DNA from: Diphasiastrum complanatum
Taxonomy: Eukaryota > Streptophyta > Lycopodiopsida > Lycopodiales > Lycopodiaceae
DNA: 64,000 nucleotides
Assembly: GCA_029204225.1 (NCBI GenBank)
Contig: CM055104.1
Location: 50,637,935 to 50,701,934 of the forward strand
Direction: 5' to 3'
The notes under the pieces are model-generated. The model saw only the letters and a list, made by a program, of their open reading frames with translations, was not told the DNA's origin and made no database searches. Made by a program: the position numbers and the translations under genes. Position 1 is the first letter of the stretch; each line of letters starts with the position of its first letter. Positions 47,345 to 51,730 of this stretch are shown here, piece by piece.

Positions 47345-48917
47345 TCCCTTGATCGTTATTAAATTCATTTTTGTTCAGCACTGCTTCAAAAATAGAGCCA
47401 GACCTTTAGTTTTCATTGTTTCATTCCTTGCAGCTGGAAGTTCTTCTCTGAGAAAACATGGTCCTTTTTTTTTTGCCAAGTATCAAATGATTATGAACAT
47501 TTTAAAGTAAGAGATCTTCAGATTAAGGATTGAATTCTTGGGCTTGCAACTTGCTACTTGACATGAAATTTGTTATGATAATTTTTATGTTGTAGGAGGA
47601 GGTCATCAAGGAGGATGTCGAGTTCATAGTTCTTGCCAGTGATGGATTATGGGACGTCATTACCAACAAGGTTTTGCAATTCTACTATTCAATGAAATGA
47701 CGTTCTGTATGATGACAAATTTGTCTTCCTATTTTCATGATTGTGCATGAACAATGGTTGATTTTCACCATGACATTCCTCCTTTCTCTCAAGTTTTAAA
47801 GGTGAGCATGGTAGGCTTTGTTCTTTAATGCTAGCCTTCTTCATAGCCGAGTCCGCGCCCTTTATCTTCCGTGGAAGTGATAGAAACTCAACACATTGGT
47901 CTTTCTATTGATGTATCTTGATGCATATGACTTTCTCCCTCTTTGGGGGGGGGGGGGACTGACTAGGGATGTTGTGGCATGCAGTCGTGATAGTCAAAGA
48001 CTATCACGACTTTCTGGGTTTGCTTGCCTGTGTTATGTTTGATTACTTTCTTAGATGTAAAATGTACACATTTGCACACACACATGATTTTTCTTCCCTT
48101 GACAAATATGATATTTTTGCAAACTCAATTTCGAATGAGCGGCTGAAACATTTATATCTTGTGGCTATTGTGAACTAGTCCTTAGGATTGCACTTTGAAG
48201 CTCACTCGTGATATGAATTTTTTAAAGTCACTTTATACTGGGCTTTGACTATCACGACTTTCTGGGTTTGCTTGCCTGTGTTATGTTTGATTACTTTCTT
48301 AGATGTAAAATGTACACATTTGCACACACACATGATTTTTCTTCCCTTGACAAATATGATATTTTTGCAAACTCAATTTCGAATGAGCGGCTGAAACATT
48401 TATATCTTGTGGCTATTGTGAACTAGTCCTTAGGATTGCACTTTGAAGCTCACTCGTGATATGAATTTTTTAAAGTCACTTTATACTGGGCTCAATTTGT
48501 TTTATAATCAACTGTATTTAATTTTGGATGCTAATTTGAGAAAGTATTTCTTGTCTTTTGTCAACTTACATCATTGAATGTGTATGTTTCTTCTGCAATC
48601 TGTTTAAGCTTTGTACATATTTGCTATGTGAAGTTTTCCTCTACTTTGATGTCTTCTGTAGAATGACAAGAAGACACTTAATAAAATGATTTGTTCAAAT
48701 TGCATCTGGTTAAAATCACTCAAATTATAATTTGATTATTCAGGATGCAGTTGCTCTTGTGAAAAGTATGTTTGATCCTGAATCAGCAGCACAGAGGTTA
48801 TCTGAAGAGGCATTGAGGAGGGGAAGTGCAGATAACATCACCACAATTGTTGTTCGCTTCCACCACGAAGTGCCTTTGCCCATGCAGCCATCACTAGCAC
48901 ATGAGCTTGAAATGTAA
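2953..48917 (+). CDS. Protein phosphatase 2C (clade F, WIN2-like), 8 exons
   Basis: This is a complete PPM-family Ser/Thr phosphatase that hydrolyses phosphoserine and phosphothreonine with Mn2+/Mg2+. Joining the eight exons gives 894 nt, 297 residues plus stop, close to the roughly 300-residue plant clade F relatives. The short N-terminus leads to [17 protein letters not shown], the typical clade F opening. The core motifs follow in order: RRASMED (41-47), VFDGHGG (66-72, metal ligand D68), VANVGDSR (140-147), DHKPNR (162-167), WAGTWRVGG (183-191), LAVSRAFGD (193-201), LASDGLWDV (228-236, D231) and GSADNIT (267-273, D270). No signal peptide or membrane segment is seen, so a soluble enzyme is expected. 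The start is fixed by the in-frame TAA just upstream. Introns 1 and 6 exceed 21 kb through transposon insertion, yet all splice sites and the reading frame are intact, so I infer a functional gene. The exact orthologue is uncertain. Confidence 0.95.
3030..4319 (+). other. Start of PP2C intron 1
   Basis: AT-rich intron DNA with T-rich runs. A 77-codon open frame at 3368-3601 has no recognisable domain. I see no feature. Confidence 0.6.
4320..4516. mobile_element. hAT-like MITE, GTTCCGGAACG family
   Basis: The ends match as inverted repeats CTTAG(A/T)(A/T)GCCC(G/A)TTCCG. Clusters of the self-complementary word GTTCCGGAACG lie just inside both ends (4330-4390 and 4470-4508), with a T-run in the core. 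Flanks GTATGAAC and GTATGGAA agree at 6 of 8 bases, a possible decayed 8-bp target duplication. It has no coding capacity. The same end and word recur in the element at 34005-35655. Confidence 0.65.
4517..6303 (+). other. PP2C intron 1, no clear feature
   Basis: AT-rich sequence. Open frames at 5462-5665 and 5930-6356 are short, domain-free and end in the flank of the gypsy LTR. Confidence 0.5.
6304..6713 (+). repeat. 5' LTR of the outer gypsy element
   Basis: It begins TGTTATGTACC and contains a TATA-like CCTATATAGTGG. It matches the 3' copy up to about 6713 and then diverges, so the last ~50 bp and the primer-binding site are lost or replaced. Confidence 0.85.
6714..7677 (+). other. Leader of the outer gypsy element with GC-rich hairpin insert
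   Basis: No primer-binding site is recognisable. A perfect hairpin, TGCAGGTACG with a 3-base loop, lies at 7191-7213. A G-run and GC-rich purine/pyrimidine sequence (about 7238-7430) follow and look like a small separate insertion. Confidence 0.5.
7678..8452 (+). pseudogene. Outer gypsy gag, broken
   Basis: Starts [14 protein letters not shown], with a coiled-coil-like [19 protein letters not shown] stretch. The retrotransposon gag core follows ([17 protein letters not shown], then [18 protein letters not shown]). In-frame stops at about 7918 and 8185 and a later frameshift break it. It ends in the first half of a CCHC zinc knuckle (CFSCMEKGH), where the inner element is inserted. Confidence 0.85.
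8453..8806 (+). repeat. 5' LTR of the inner gypsy element
   Basis: 354 bp, TG...CA. It has a TATA-like CTCTATATCAAGG near its 3' part and is followed by one T and then the Met-tRNA primer-binding site. Confidence 0.93.
9702..10422 (+). pseudogene. Inner gypsy gag, broken
   Basis: Begins [15 protein letters not shown] with an acidic N-terminal region. A TAA at 9900 interrupts it (ELKLA then [11 protein letters not shown]). The frame changes near 10178, with most of the gag core deleted. A complete CCHC knuckle follows ([16 protein letters not shown]2CX4HX4C). The untranslated leader from 8821 to 9701 has no gene. Confidence 0.85.
10419..12330 (+). pseudogene. Inner gypsy pol: protease, RT, RNase H (frameshifted)
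   Basis: Protease has [10 protein letters not shown], a D-D/S-G-A active-site motif, and ends at VLGRDWL. RT follows with [31 protein letters not shown] and the catalytic FLDDILVYS. RNase H has [16 protein letters not shown] and [20 protein letters not shown]. Single-base frameshifts are visible near 11306, near 11470 (just before MPFGLTNAP) and near 12235, so no continuous polyprotein can be made. Homologous motifs lie in the expected order for a chromovirus. Confidence 0.9.
12331..13994 (+). pseudogene. Inner gypsy integrase with C-terminal chromodomain
   Basis: The HHCC zinc region ([30 protein letters not shown]) precedes the catalytic core ([41 protein letters not shown]). A TAG at 13452 interrupts the frame just before the C-terminal part. 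The last ~50 residues ([19 protein letters not shown]) form a chromodomain, which in chromoviruses directs integration to particular chromatin. An acidic insert ([20 protein letters not shown]) lies between RNase H and integrase. Confidence 0.9.
14006..14363 (+). repeat. 3' LTR of the inner gypsy element
   Basis: 358 bp, preceded directly by the polypurine tract and followed by the GGCAC target duplication. It carries a 4-bp insertion (GATA) relative to the 5' LTR. Confidence 0.93.
14369..14772 (+). pseudogene. Outer gypsy: second half of gag knuckle and protease
   Basis: It resumes with [11 protein letters not shown], the end of the zinc knuckle cut by the inner element. Protease follows ([31 protein letters not shown]). 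Stops after VQKL and near 14694 and 14736 show decay. A MITE-like insertion begins at about 14773. Confidence 0.85.
14773..15422. mobile_element. MITE-like insertion, CGTTTCGAAACG family
   Basis: Clusters of the self-complementary word (CGTTTCGAAACG variants) lie at 14777-14840 and 15355-15420, each followed inward by a long T-run. The core is a ~220-bp segment in tandem duplicate (14882-15101 and 15102-15333). It interrupts the outer gypsy protease between FMG-coding sequence and the [16 protein letters not shown] part. The flanks share TTTATG. Ends are placed to within about 10 bp. Confidence 0.65.
14882..15333 (+). repeat. Tandem duplication inside the CGTTTCG MITE
   Basis: Two ~220-bp copies carry the same segment (GATGTCATAGA(A/T)AGTCTAG through ACAAAGCTTATGG(T/C)GCA). 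Copy 1 is open for 82 codons ([20 protein letters not shown] and beyond), and copy 2 is shifted by a small insertion. I do not recognise the peptide. It could be a captured host exon or chance. Confidence 0.75.
15423..16010 (+). pseudogene. Outer gypsy: protease end and RNase H; RT deleted
   Basis: [19 protein letters not shown] is the end of protease. A linker with a stop at 15607 leads to [20 protein letters not shown] and [15 protein letters not shown], the start of RNase H. The whole RT palm is missing between DESYMDAFL and NQSFEALK. After a stop near 15877 the frame resumes in [20 protein letters not shown] and [12 protein letters not shown]. Confidence 0.85.
16011..17895. mobile_element. 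Unclassified insertion in the outer gypsy
   Basis: About 1.9 kb separates SLKHIYFD from [19 protein letters not shown], which are adjacent in intact elements. The left part repeats AGCATAGG-like words at least four times, in both orientations (16024-16115). A C-run (17010-17023) and AT-rich sequence follow. No coding domain is visible and the ends are not resolved. Confidence 0.5.
17896..19543 (+). pseudogene. Outer gypsy integrase and chromodomain remnant
   Basis: Starts with the end of RNase H ([27 protein letters not shown]). Integrase follows, with the zinc region frameshifted near 18270-18370, then [18 protein letters not shown] and [13 protein letters not shown]. The catalytic core breaks near 18720. 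It resumes at [19 protein letters not shown] and continues to [13 protein letters not shown]. The last part ([20 protein letters not shown]) is a chromodomain remnant after a TGA at 19417. Confidence 0.85.
19574..20041 (+). repeat. 3' LTR of the outer gypsy element
   Basis: It starts TGTTATGTACC after a polypurine/G-run (19559-19573) and ends near ...GTTGTAACA. It matches the 5' LTR over about 410 bp with visible substitutions and a ~9-bp indel, so it is older than the nested element. Confidence 0.85.
20042..20615 (+). other. PP2C intron 1, no clear feature
   Basis: AT-rich sequence without recognisable domains between the outer gypsy LTR and the next MITE. Confidence 0.5.
20616..21104. mobile_element. 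hAT MITE, GATCCGGATCG family, 8-bp TSD
   Basis: A perfect 8-bp target duplication GTTCTAAC lies at 20608-20615 and 21105-21112. The ends CTGAGTTGCAG and CAAAGATGTAG (reverse complement of the right end) agree at 7 of 11 bases and fit hAT-type YARNG-like tips. Clusters of the words GATCCGGATCG and GCGATCCGGG (20626-20712) and GTTCCGGATCG (21038-21092) lie inside both ends, each beside an A/T run. It has no coding capacity. This is the best-supported superfamily assignment among the MITEs here. Confidence 0.85.
21113..22029 (+). other. PP2C intron 1, possible copia 3' LTR remnant
   Basis: AT-rich sequence with no gene. The right part, next to the minus-strand copia pol end, could hold remains of its 3' LTR, but no boundary is recognisable. 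Confidence 0.35.
22030..23130 (-). mobile_element. Ty1/copia relic (integrase fragment and RNase H)
   Basis: On the minus strand, 23121-22885 encodes the integrase core end ([19 protein letters not shown], then [20 protein letters not shown]). 22668-22333 encodes RNase H ([38 protein letters not shown]). 22342-22030 encodes its end ([12 protein letters not shown], then the frameshifted [15 protein letters not shown]). The reverse transcriptase between integrase and RNase H is deleted, and frameshifts and stops are present. It is antisense to the PP2C gene. Confidence 0.85.
22835..22870. repeat. Isolated hAT-MITE tip of the GATCCG family
   Basis: GCGGATCGCAATCCGCTGCAAC is a near-palindrome whose reverse complement (GTTGCAGCGGATTGCGATCC) matches the left ends of the elements at 20616 and 49785. 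It sits inside the copia relic with no second end, so it is either a truncated copy or an excision remnant. Confidence 0.5.
23131..24269 (+). other. End of PP2C intron 1 with a 39-bp direct repeat
   Basis: AT-rich intron sequence. The segment AAGTCTTACATTTATTATCG plus 19 more bases occurs at 23977-24015 and again at 24083-24121, 106 bp apart. No gene is visible. Confidence 0.7.
24270..24397 (+). CDS. PP2C exon 2
   Basis: It follows acceptor TTCTCAG and ends GATG before donor GTATAC. It encodes [18 protein letters not shown] and VGLFGVFDG, the first metal-site motif, which is completed by exon 3. Confidence 0.95.
24398..24987 (+). other. PP2C intron 2
   Basis: 590-bp AT-rich intron with GT-AG ends and no visible insertion. 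Confidence 0.9.
24988..25086 (+). CDS. PP2C exon 3
   Basis: It follows acceptor GGTACAG and ends at donor GTAGGT. It encodes [15 protein letters not shown] and a helical stretch to KEAI, and finishes the DGHGG motif begun in exon 2. Confidence 0.95.
25199..25360 (+). CDS. PP2C exon 4
   Basis: It follows acceptor TTAACAG and ends before donor GTAGGT. It encodes [20 protein letters not shown] and [15 protein letters not shown], the central beta-sandwich of the phosphatase fold. Confidence 0.95.
25550..25636 (+). CDS. PP2C exon 5
   Basis: It follows acceptor AAATAG and ends before donor GTAATT. It encodes [21 protein letters not shown] and VVLWA. Confidence 0.95.
25848..25939 (+). CDS. PP2C exon 6
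   Basis: It follows acceptor TTGCAG and ends CAG before donor GTCTGC. It encodes [17 protein letters not shown] and CADPDIQ, and is the last exon before the 21.7-kb transposon-filled intron 6. Confidence 0.95.
25940..27451 (+). other. Start of PP2C intron 6
   Basis: AT-rich intron sequence. Overlapping frames on both strands at 26104-27430 have no domain I can name. It ends in a (TACA)n(TA)n tract. Confidence 0.55.
27432..27493. repeat. (TACA)n(TA)n microsatellite at first insertion site
   Basis: A long TA array directly abuts the left end of the first element of the transposon chain. The same array type lies between every later member (28282-28310, 28548-28575, 32963-32972). Confidence 0.9.
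27494..28281. mobile_element. hAT-like foldback element X, GGTACC family
   Basis: The left end is CCAGTGGTACC and the right end CCACTATG (reverse complement CATAGTGG), with (TA)n on both sides. GGTACC/CCGCGG words lie just inside both ends, next to A/T runs. Inside is a ~68-bp inverted repeat: 27617-27685 (GGGCAATATGGGTATCAGC and on) is answered at about 28019-28086. No transposase is encoded. Confidence 0.75.
28311..28547. mobile_element. hAT-like MITE Y, GGTACC family
   Basis: 237 bp with ends CATAGGTCCC and (reverse complement) CATAGTACCC, the same tips as the 6.2-kb autonomous-like element at 35663-41895. The body is almost only GGTACC/CCGCGG words around T-runs. It is flanked on both sides by (AT)n. 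Confidence 0.85.
30343..30436 (-). other. AT-hook tail region of transposase B behind a C7 run
   Basis: On the minus strand, seven C residues (30429-30435) precede codons for two basic GRP-type AT-hooks. Removing one C would put the hooks in frame with the upstream transposase exon. AT-hooks bind the minor groove of AT-rich DNA. Confidence 0.6.
30586..30607. repeat. Perfect 10-bp-arm palindrome
   Basis: GATTGACTTG, a 2-base spacer, and its reverse complement. It lies at the 3' splice region of the last transposase B exon. Confidence 0.8.
32979..33075. mobile_element. Partial hAT-like element D, GTTCC family
   Basis: It starts CATAGATGCTTGGAGCGTTC just after the TA tract that closes element B, and the tip CATAGATGC equals the left tip of the element at 34005. 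GTTCC/CGGAACGCG words follow. No second end was found. Confidence 0.5.
33076..34004 (+). other. PP2C intron 6, no clear feature
   Basis: AT-rich sequence with a short TGATTCACTGATTCA repeat (33178-33222) and a TA/CA-rich tract at its right end (33968-34004). No gene. Confidence 0.5.
34005..35655. mobile_element. hAT-like element C, GTTCCGGAACG family (non-coding)
   Basis: The left end CATAGATGCCGTTCCG and the right end (reverse complement CATACATGCCCGTTCC) match the tips of the MITE at 4320. Word clusters (GTTCCGCACGTGTGGAACG and GTTCCGAAATGGAAC) lie inside both ends. TA/CA-rich DNA flanks it. The 1.5-kb core is AT-rich with no open frame of note, so it is non-autonomous. Confidence 0.65.
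35915..36100 (+). repeat. 85-86-bp tandem repeat in element A
   Basis: The unit starting GCACATGGGCA(C/T)TG occurs at 35915 and 36001, with the start of a third at 36086. It lies upstream of the TATA-like box of the small ORF, in promoter position. Confidence 0.8.
36314..36679 (+). pseudogene. Small charged ORF inside element A, one in-frame stop
   Basis: A plus-strand frame of 122 codons starts [24 protein letters not shown] at 36443-36445 (after MLRQTR) interrupts it, and it continues in the same frame to TGA at 36677-36679. Basic and acidic residues alternate ([20 protein letters not shown]), suggesting long helices, perhaps coiled coil. A GATAAATAGGC TATA-like box lies at about 36130. 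It faces the transposase tail to tail. I do not recognise the protein; an accessory factor is only a guess. Confidence 0.5.
37203..41524 (-). CDS. BED-finger hAT/DUF659 transposase A, 4 exons
   Basis: Minus-strand exons 41524-39651, 39536-39191, 39097-38936 and 38833-37203 have GT-AG borders and consistent phase. The N-terminus has a BED-type finger (CRYC...RLKGH...PC, about residues 33-67). A Pro/Ser-rich linker leads to the hAT core: [55 protein letters not shown]. The C-terminal hAT region follows ([19 protein letters not shown]). Exon 4 enters in a frame that runs to a stop near 38435. A second frame (38672-37203) holds an acidic, proline-rich tail with two AT-hooks ([16 protein letters not shown]), and the two frames meet at a (GA)7 run (38701-38714). 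The enzyme would cut and paste the element. The core looks intact, so activity is possible but unproven. Confidence 0.8.
37435..37530 (-). other. Two AT-hooks in the tail of transposase A
   Basis: RKRPGRPKG is coded near 37500-37526 and RRGRPRR near 37437-37461, separated by a lysine-rich linker. The GRP cores match the AT-hook consensus for AT-rich minor-groove binding. Transposase B carries the same kind of motif in the same C-terminal place. Confidence 0.7.
38701..38714 (-). repeat. (GA)7 run at the frame switch of transposase A
   Basis: On the minus strand, seven GA units follow codons for AEMRERE. In the frame set by the upstream exons the reading ends near 38435. Losing one GA unit would join that frame to the long acidic AT-hook tail. 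Confidence 0.75.
41896..42464. repeat. TA tract, (TC)n tract and GGCCACCC-rich segment
   Basis: (TA)n at 41896-41942, (TC)n at 41981-42017, then GGAGGGCG- and CATCGGCCA-type repeats (42018-42410), (GT)n and a second TA tract at 42430-42447. It may be another non-coding element in TA DNA, but no matching ends are visible. The long open frames here arise from the simple repeats. Confidence 0.5.
42465..44254 (-). mobile_element. LINE relic 1, internally deleted
   Basis: On the minus strand a start at 44210 opens a protein of PTPSLPAP-type repeats ([13 protein letters not shown] and on), like the N-terminal low-complexity part of relic 2. Further on, 43400-42980 codes for the C-terminal region ([20 protein letters not shown]). 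The EN and RT domains between are missing. The 3' end is AATAAA-like sequence followed by (CTTT)n(CT)n, the same tail as in relic 2. Confidence 0.7.
44484..45215 (-). pseudogene. LINE C-terminal zinc-knuckle-like domain
   Basis: [19 protein letters not shown] leads to [18 protein letters not shown] and [13 protein letters not shown], a CX2C...H...C pattern common at the C-terminus of plant LINE proteins. Relic 1 carries a diverged copy at 43400-42980. Confidence 0.75.
45181..45780 (-). pseudogene. LINE AP-type endonuclease domain
   Basis: The frame begins near [17 protein letters not shown], where the usual Trp codon before NC is a TAG. It continues with FFMETHES (catalytic Glu), [14 protein letters not shown] and LTGDFNAR (catalytic Asn/Asp). 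It ends at ITSYGEYL and a stop close to the deletion point. Confidence 0.8.
45780..46855 (-). pseudogene. LINE ORF1-like region
   Basis: A Ser/Pro-rich N-terminus (46855-46370, with [10 protein letters not shown]-type repeats) overlaps, in another frame, a coiled-coil segment ([17 protein letters not shown]). This is followed by an RNA-binding-like region ([19 protein letters not shown], ending [11 protein letters not shown] then stops). The layout resembles ORF1 of plant L1-type LINEs; the assignment rests on layout and context. Confidence 0.6.
47596..47670 (+). CDS. PP2C exon 7
   Basis: It follows acceptor TTGTAG and ends AACAAG before donor GTTTTG. It encodes [20 protein letters not shown] and VITNK, with the metal-binding Asp of ASDGLWDV. 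It lies 21.7 kb from exon 6 but is in phase with it. Confidence 0.95.
47985..48011. repeat. Perfect 12-bp-arm hairpin in PP2C intron 7
   Basis: GTCGTGATAGTC, loop AAA, then its exact reverse complement. The right arm is the first 13 bases of a 248-bp tandem duplication. Confidence 0.9.
47999..48492 (+). repeat. 248-bp tandem duplication in PP2C intron 7
   Basis: Copy 1 (about 47999-48243) and copy 2 (48247-48492) look identical by eye, from GACTATCACGACTTTCTGGG to TTTATACTGGGCT. The identity indicates a recent event. A short open frame at 47969-48178 falls within it and has no domain. Confidence 0.92.
48744..48917 (+). CDS. PP2C exon 8 and stop
   Basis: It follows acceptor TTCAG and encodes [34 protein letters not shown] and a short tail ending HELEM, then TAA at 48915-48917. 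The DNIT aspartate is the last metal ligand. Confidence 0.95.
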   Translation, partial: DAVALVKSMFDPESAAQRLSEEALRRGSADNITTIVVRFHHEVPLPMQPSLAHELEM

Positions 48918-49280
48918 AATATTTACAAACAAGCAACCCATTGTGGCTGGAGACAAGCCACTAAAGGTCTTTGTGTGTCCATGCACACCAACCTTGACTT
49001 TCCTTATCTGTTCAAAGGTAACAACTTGTAAATTATTTTTATGCAGGTGCAAAAGCAGACCATTCTATGTGTTTGTACTTTCCATCAAAGAAGAGGTGGT
49101 GCTCTCCTGGCACCTACTACTATTCTGCAGATTCATTCTGCAATCTCATCTGGTTTTCTGTTACTCAGCTCGTGGCTTGGGAGAGCACTCCCGTTTACTT
49201 GGTCCATTGTAGACTTTTTATTTGTCATATTGAAAATCTATTCTGATGAGCATTTTCCATGTAACATTTAGTTTCCCATT
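48918..49280 (+). other. Probable PP2C 3' UTR
   Basis: AT-rich sequence follows the stop codon, with no other gene. No canonical AATAAA was found here, so the 3' end is approximate. Overlapping open frames at 48901-49271 lack any domain and are taken as chance. Confidence 0.45.
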
Positions 49281-49784
49281 CTGATTTTGCTATTCTATTT
49301 TAATTGTTCAGGAATTTCTCCAGGTCATTTTTAAAAAAAGTTCATAGGATCTGTGGTTTGGTTGTGGGCAGAAATTTCATGGCCCTTTTATTGGGTACAG
49401 CTTAGAGTGAATATAATCTGCTAGGTTTATTATTTGTAGCTGGGAATGTTCAAAATTGTTTCAGCTATGTGAAGCAACAAAAGTGTACTGCTGGATGATT
49501 ATGATTCTCTGAAATTCTTTTAAATAGCAGACATTTTAGTGATTGTTGAGCAAAAGCTCAGAGGTGTATTGTAGAACAGATGTGATCTAAGATCTGGATC
49601 CATTCAGAACGTTCCAGGGCTAGAATTTCGCTTGCATTTCTTTGTTTACCAACTTCTTGCCTATGGCACGGTGCTTCCAATTGCTCCTGGTCTGTGGTCT
49701 CCTTCAAGATTTGAGGCCCTTTCATGACAGCTATGCAACTATACATGAAATTCTATTTGCAATACAATTAGAAGCACTTAAAAG
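49281..49784 (+). other. Intergenic, no clear feature
   Basis: AT-rich sequence downstream of PP2C. Short overlapping frames without domains. Confidence 0.5.
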
Positions 49785-50216
49785 CATAGTTGCAGCAGCG
49801 AATCGCTGGCTGCGATTCGGACAGCGATCCGAATCGTGACTACTGATTTGCTGGGGGTTGTGATTCGCGATTTGTTGGCATTTTTTTTTTTGAAATTTTT
49901 TGAAAAAAATTGCATACAATGTGGGTATCAAGAGAGAGGAAAAGGAGAGGATCATGATTACATGGGTTTCCAATTCGAATTTTATTTGCAATACAATTGT
50001 CTACCTAGAAGCACTTAAAAGCATAGTTGCAACAGCGAATCGCTGGCTGCGATTCGGACAGCGATCTGAATCGTGACTACTGATTTGCTGGGGGTTGTGA
50101 TTTGCGATTTGTTGGCATTTTTTTTTGAAATTTTTTGAAAAAAATTGCATACAATGTGGGTATCAAGAGAGGAAAAGGAGAGGATCATGATTACATGGGT
50201 TTCCAATTCGAATTGG
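49753..50216 (+). repeat. ~230-bp tandem duplication spanning host flank and MITE left half
   Basis: TATTTGCAATACAATT and CACTTAAAAGCATAGTTGCA occur at about 49754 and again at about 49982, followed in both cases by the same word cluster, T-run and GGGTATCAAGAGAG segment. Copy 2 has a 9-bp insertion in the flank. Confidence 0.85.
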
Positions 50217-50331
50217 CCAAGCCGATTCGAACTGGGAATTTTTTTTATAAATGTTTTTGTTTCCCAGTTTGTTCCGGATTGTTTTTCAAACTGGCTCCAA
50301 ATGATTCGAACCACGGTTCATGGTAACTATG
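49785..50331. mobile_element. hAT-like MITE H, GAATCGC/GATTCG family
   Basis: The left end CATAGTTGCAGC and the right end (reverse complement CATAGTTACCATG) share the tip CATAGTT. Words of the type GCGAATCGCTGGCTGCGATTC, within 21 bases, cluster inside the left end next to a T-run, and GGTTCGAATCATT lies inside the right end. The left tip matches the elements at 20616 and 22835. The left half is duplicated in tandem together with its outer flank. Confidence 0.65.
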
Positions 50332-50429
50332 GTTTTCAGTCATTTTGGAACCAATTATGGGCTTTAGCACATTATGCGTTTGACCAAATTTCTAATGCAT
50401 CTGAGATTACATATAAGCACTTGTAGAGT

Positions 50430-51483
50430 GTAGAGAGCAAAAAGAGCATTTATTCACATTATTTGCTATCATAGTTGTTGAAGATTTGGACGTCCATCAG
50501 ATGGATGTTTAGACAACATTCTTGAATGAATACATCCAAGAAGACATTTATATCTATTAACTCGAAGGTTATGTCTTTTAAGGCCAAGAGCATAAGATAT
50601 GTAAATTGCAAAAAGTTCTTGACGGGCTCAAGAAAGCTCCAAGGGCTTGGTTCGATAGAATTAATCGATTTTTGTTGTAGTAATTATCAACAATTGGAGC
50701 CAATTATTGCAAGAGGCAAAATCTCTATTGTCAAAGGAATTCGAAATGACTGATTTGAGTCCAATGTATTATCTTCTCGGCATGGAGTTAACCAAAGACA
50801 TAGCGAATAGAAGGATCCTGATAAGCCAAGAAAAGTATCTCATTAATGTATTTCAATAGACTTGTCCGTGGATCCAGGATTCAAGCTGTAAAAGAACATG
50901 TGCCTAAGAATTGAATCATAGCAGAACGAGATGTGCAAATATTTCTATCAGTTGATAGTTGGATAGATCATGTGTGCCATGATCTGTACACGACCTGATT
51001 TAACATACACGGTCAATCTGTCGTAGTATATGTCGAATTCAGGCTTACTTTACTATAAAGCTCTGCAGAGAGCATTATGATACACTGCTATGATGGAAAC
51101 ATAGAGGGCCTATTTTGATTCAGATAGAGTTAGAAATGTTGACAATAGCTACCTCAGCAGTGAAGGACATCATTTGGCTCATAAGATTATTCTAGGATCT
51201 GAAATTCTTTGAGATCAGTCCAACTATATTCTATTGTGACAATTAGATTTGTATCATTCTATATTTGAACTCATGAACTCATTTTAAATCTAAGCATATT
51301 GAAGTTCAATTTCATTTTCGTAGAGAAAAAGTTCAGAATAAAGATGTCGAATTAAGTTATTGTCATACCGATAGTATATTGGCTGACATTTTGACAAAGC
51401 CATTGTCGAGAGAAAAGCATGTTGCCTTAGCAAACATGTTAAATTTTATTCAGGATGATAACAATTAAGCTTAAGGGGAGTGT
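50430..51483 (+). pseudogene. Ty1/copia relic, RT and RNase H
   Basis: RT remains include VHQMDV, FLNEYIQEDIYIY, LQKVLDGLKKAPRAWFDRI and FEMTDLSPMYYLLGMEL. RNase H remains include ATSAVKDIIWLIRLF, HFKSKHIEVQFHF and TDSILADILTKPLSREKH. Many in-frame stops are present. It ends in CTTAAGGGGAG, a polypurine tract, before TGTTCGAATTT, a probable LTR start at about 51481. Confidence 0.85.
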
Positions 51484-51730
51484 TCGAATTTAATGTTATT
51501 CCTACTCACTTGAATTCATCCTCTGAGTACTCTTGAACTATGTAAATATCTACTCTCTATAGCAGTCTACAATTTTACTTGCAAAGTCGGACAGTTTGCA
51601 TAAATACATGAAAAATCGAATTAGAGCAAAAGTAGACTCGACAGTTGACATCCTTGACATCGACTCGACAGTCAGCATTGACTTGACAATCGACACTCAA
51701 CAGTTGACTCGATTTGAAAGTTGAATTTTT
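51481..51730 (+). repeat. Probable partial LTR of the + strand copia relic
   Basis: It starts TGTTCGAATTTAATG after the polypurine tract and holds repeated ACTCGACAGT/TTGACA words (51634-51715). The right edge is not resolved because minus-strand copia sequence begins there. Confidence 0.5.

Noticed and set aside
48901-49271. Coding extension or small gene after the PP2C stop
   Set aside because: The frames lack domains and overlap the probable 3' UTR. The phosphatase ends at a normal position.
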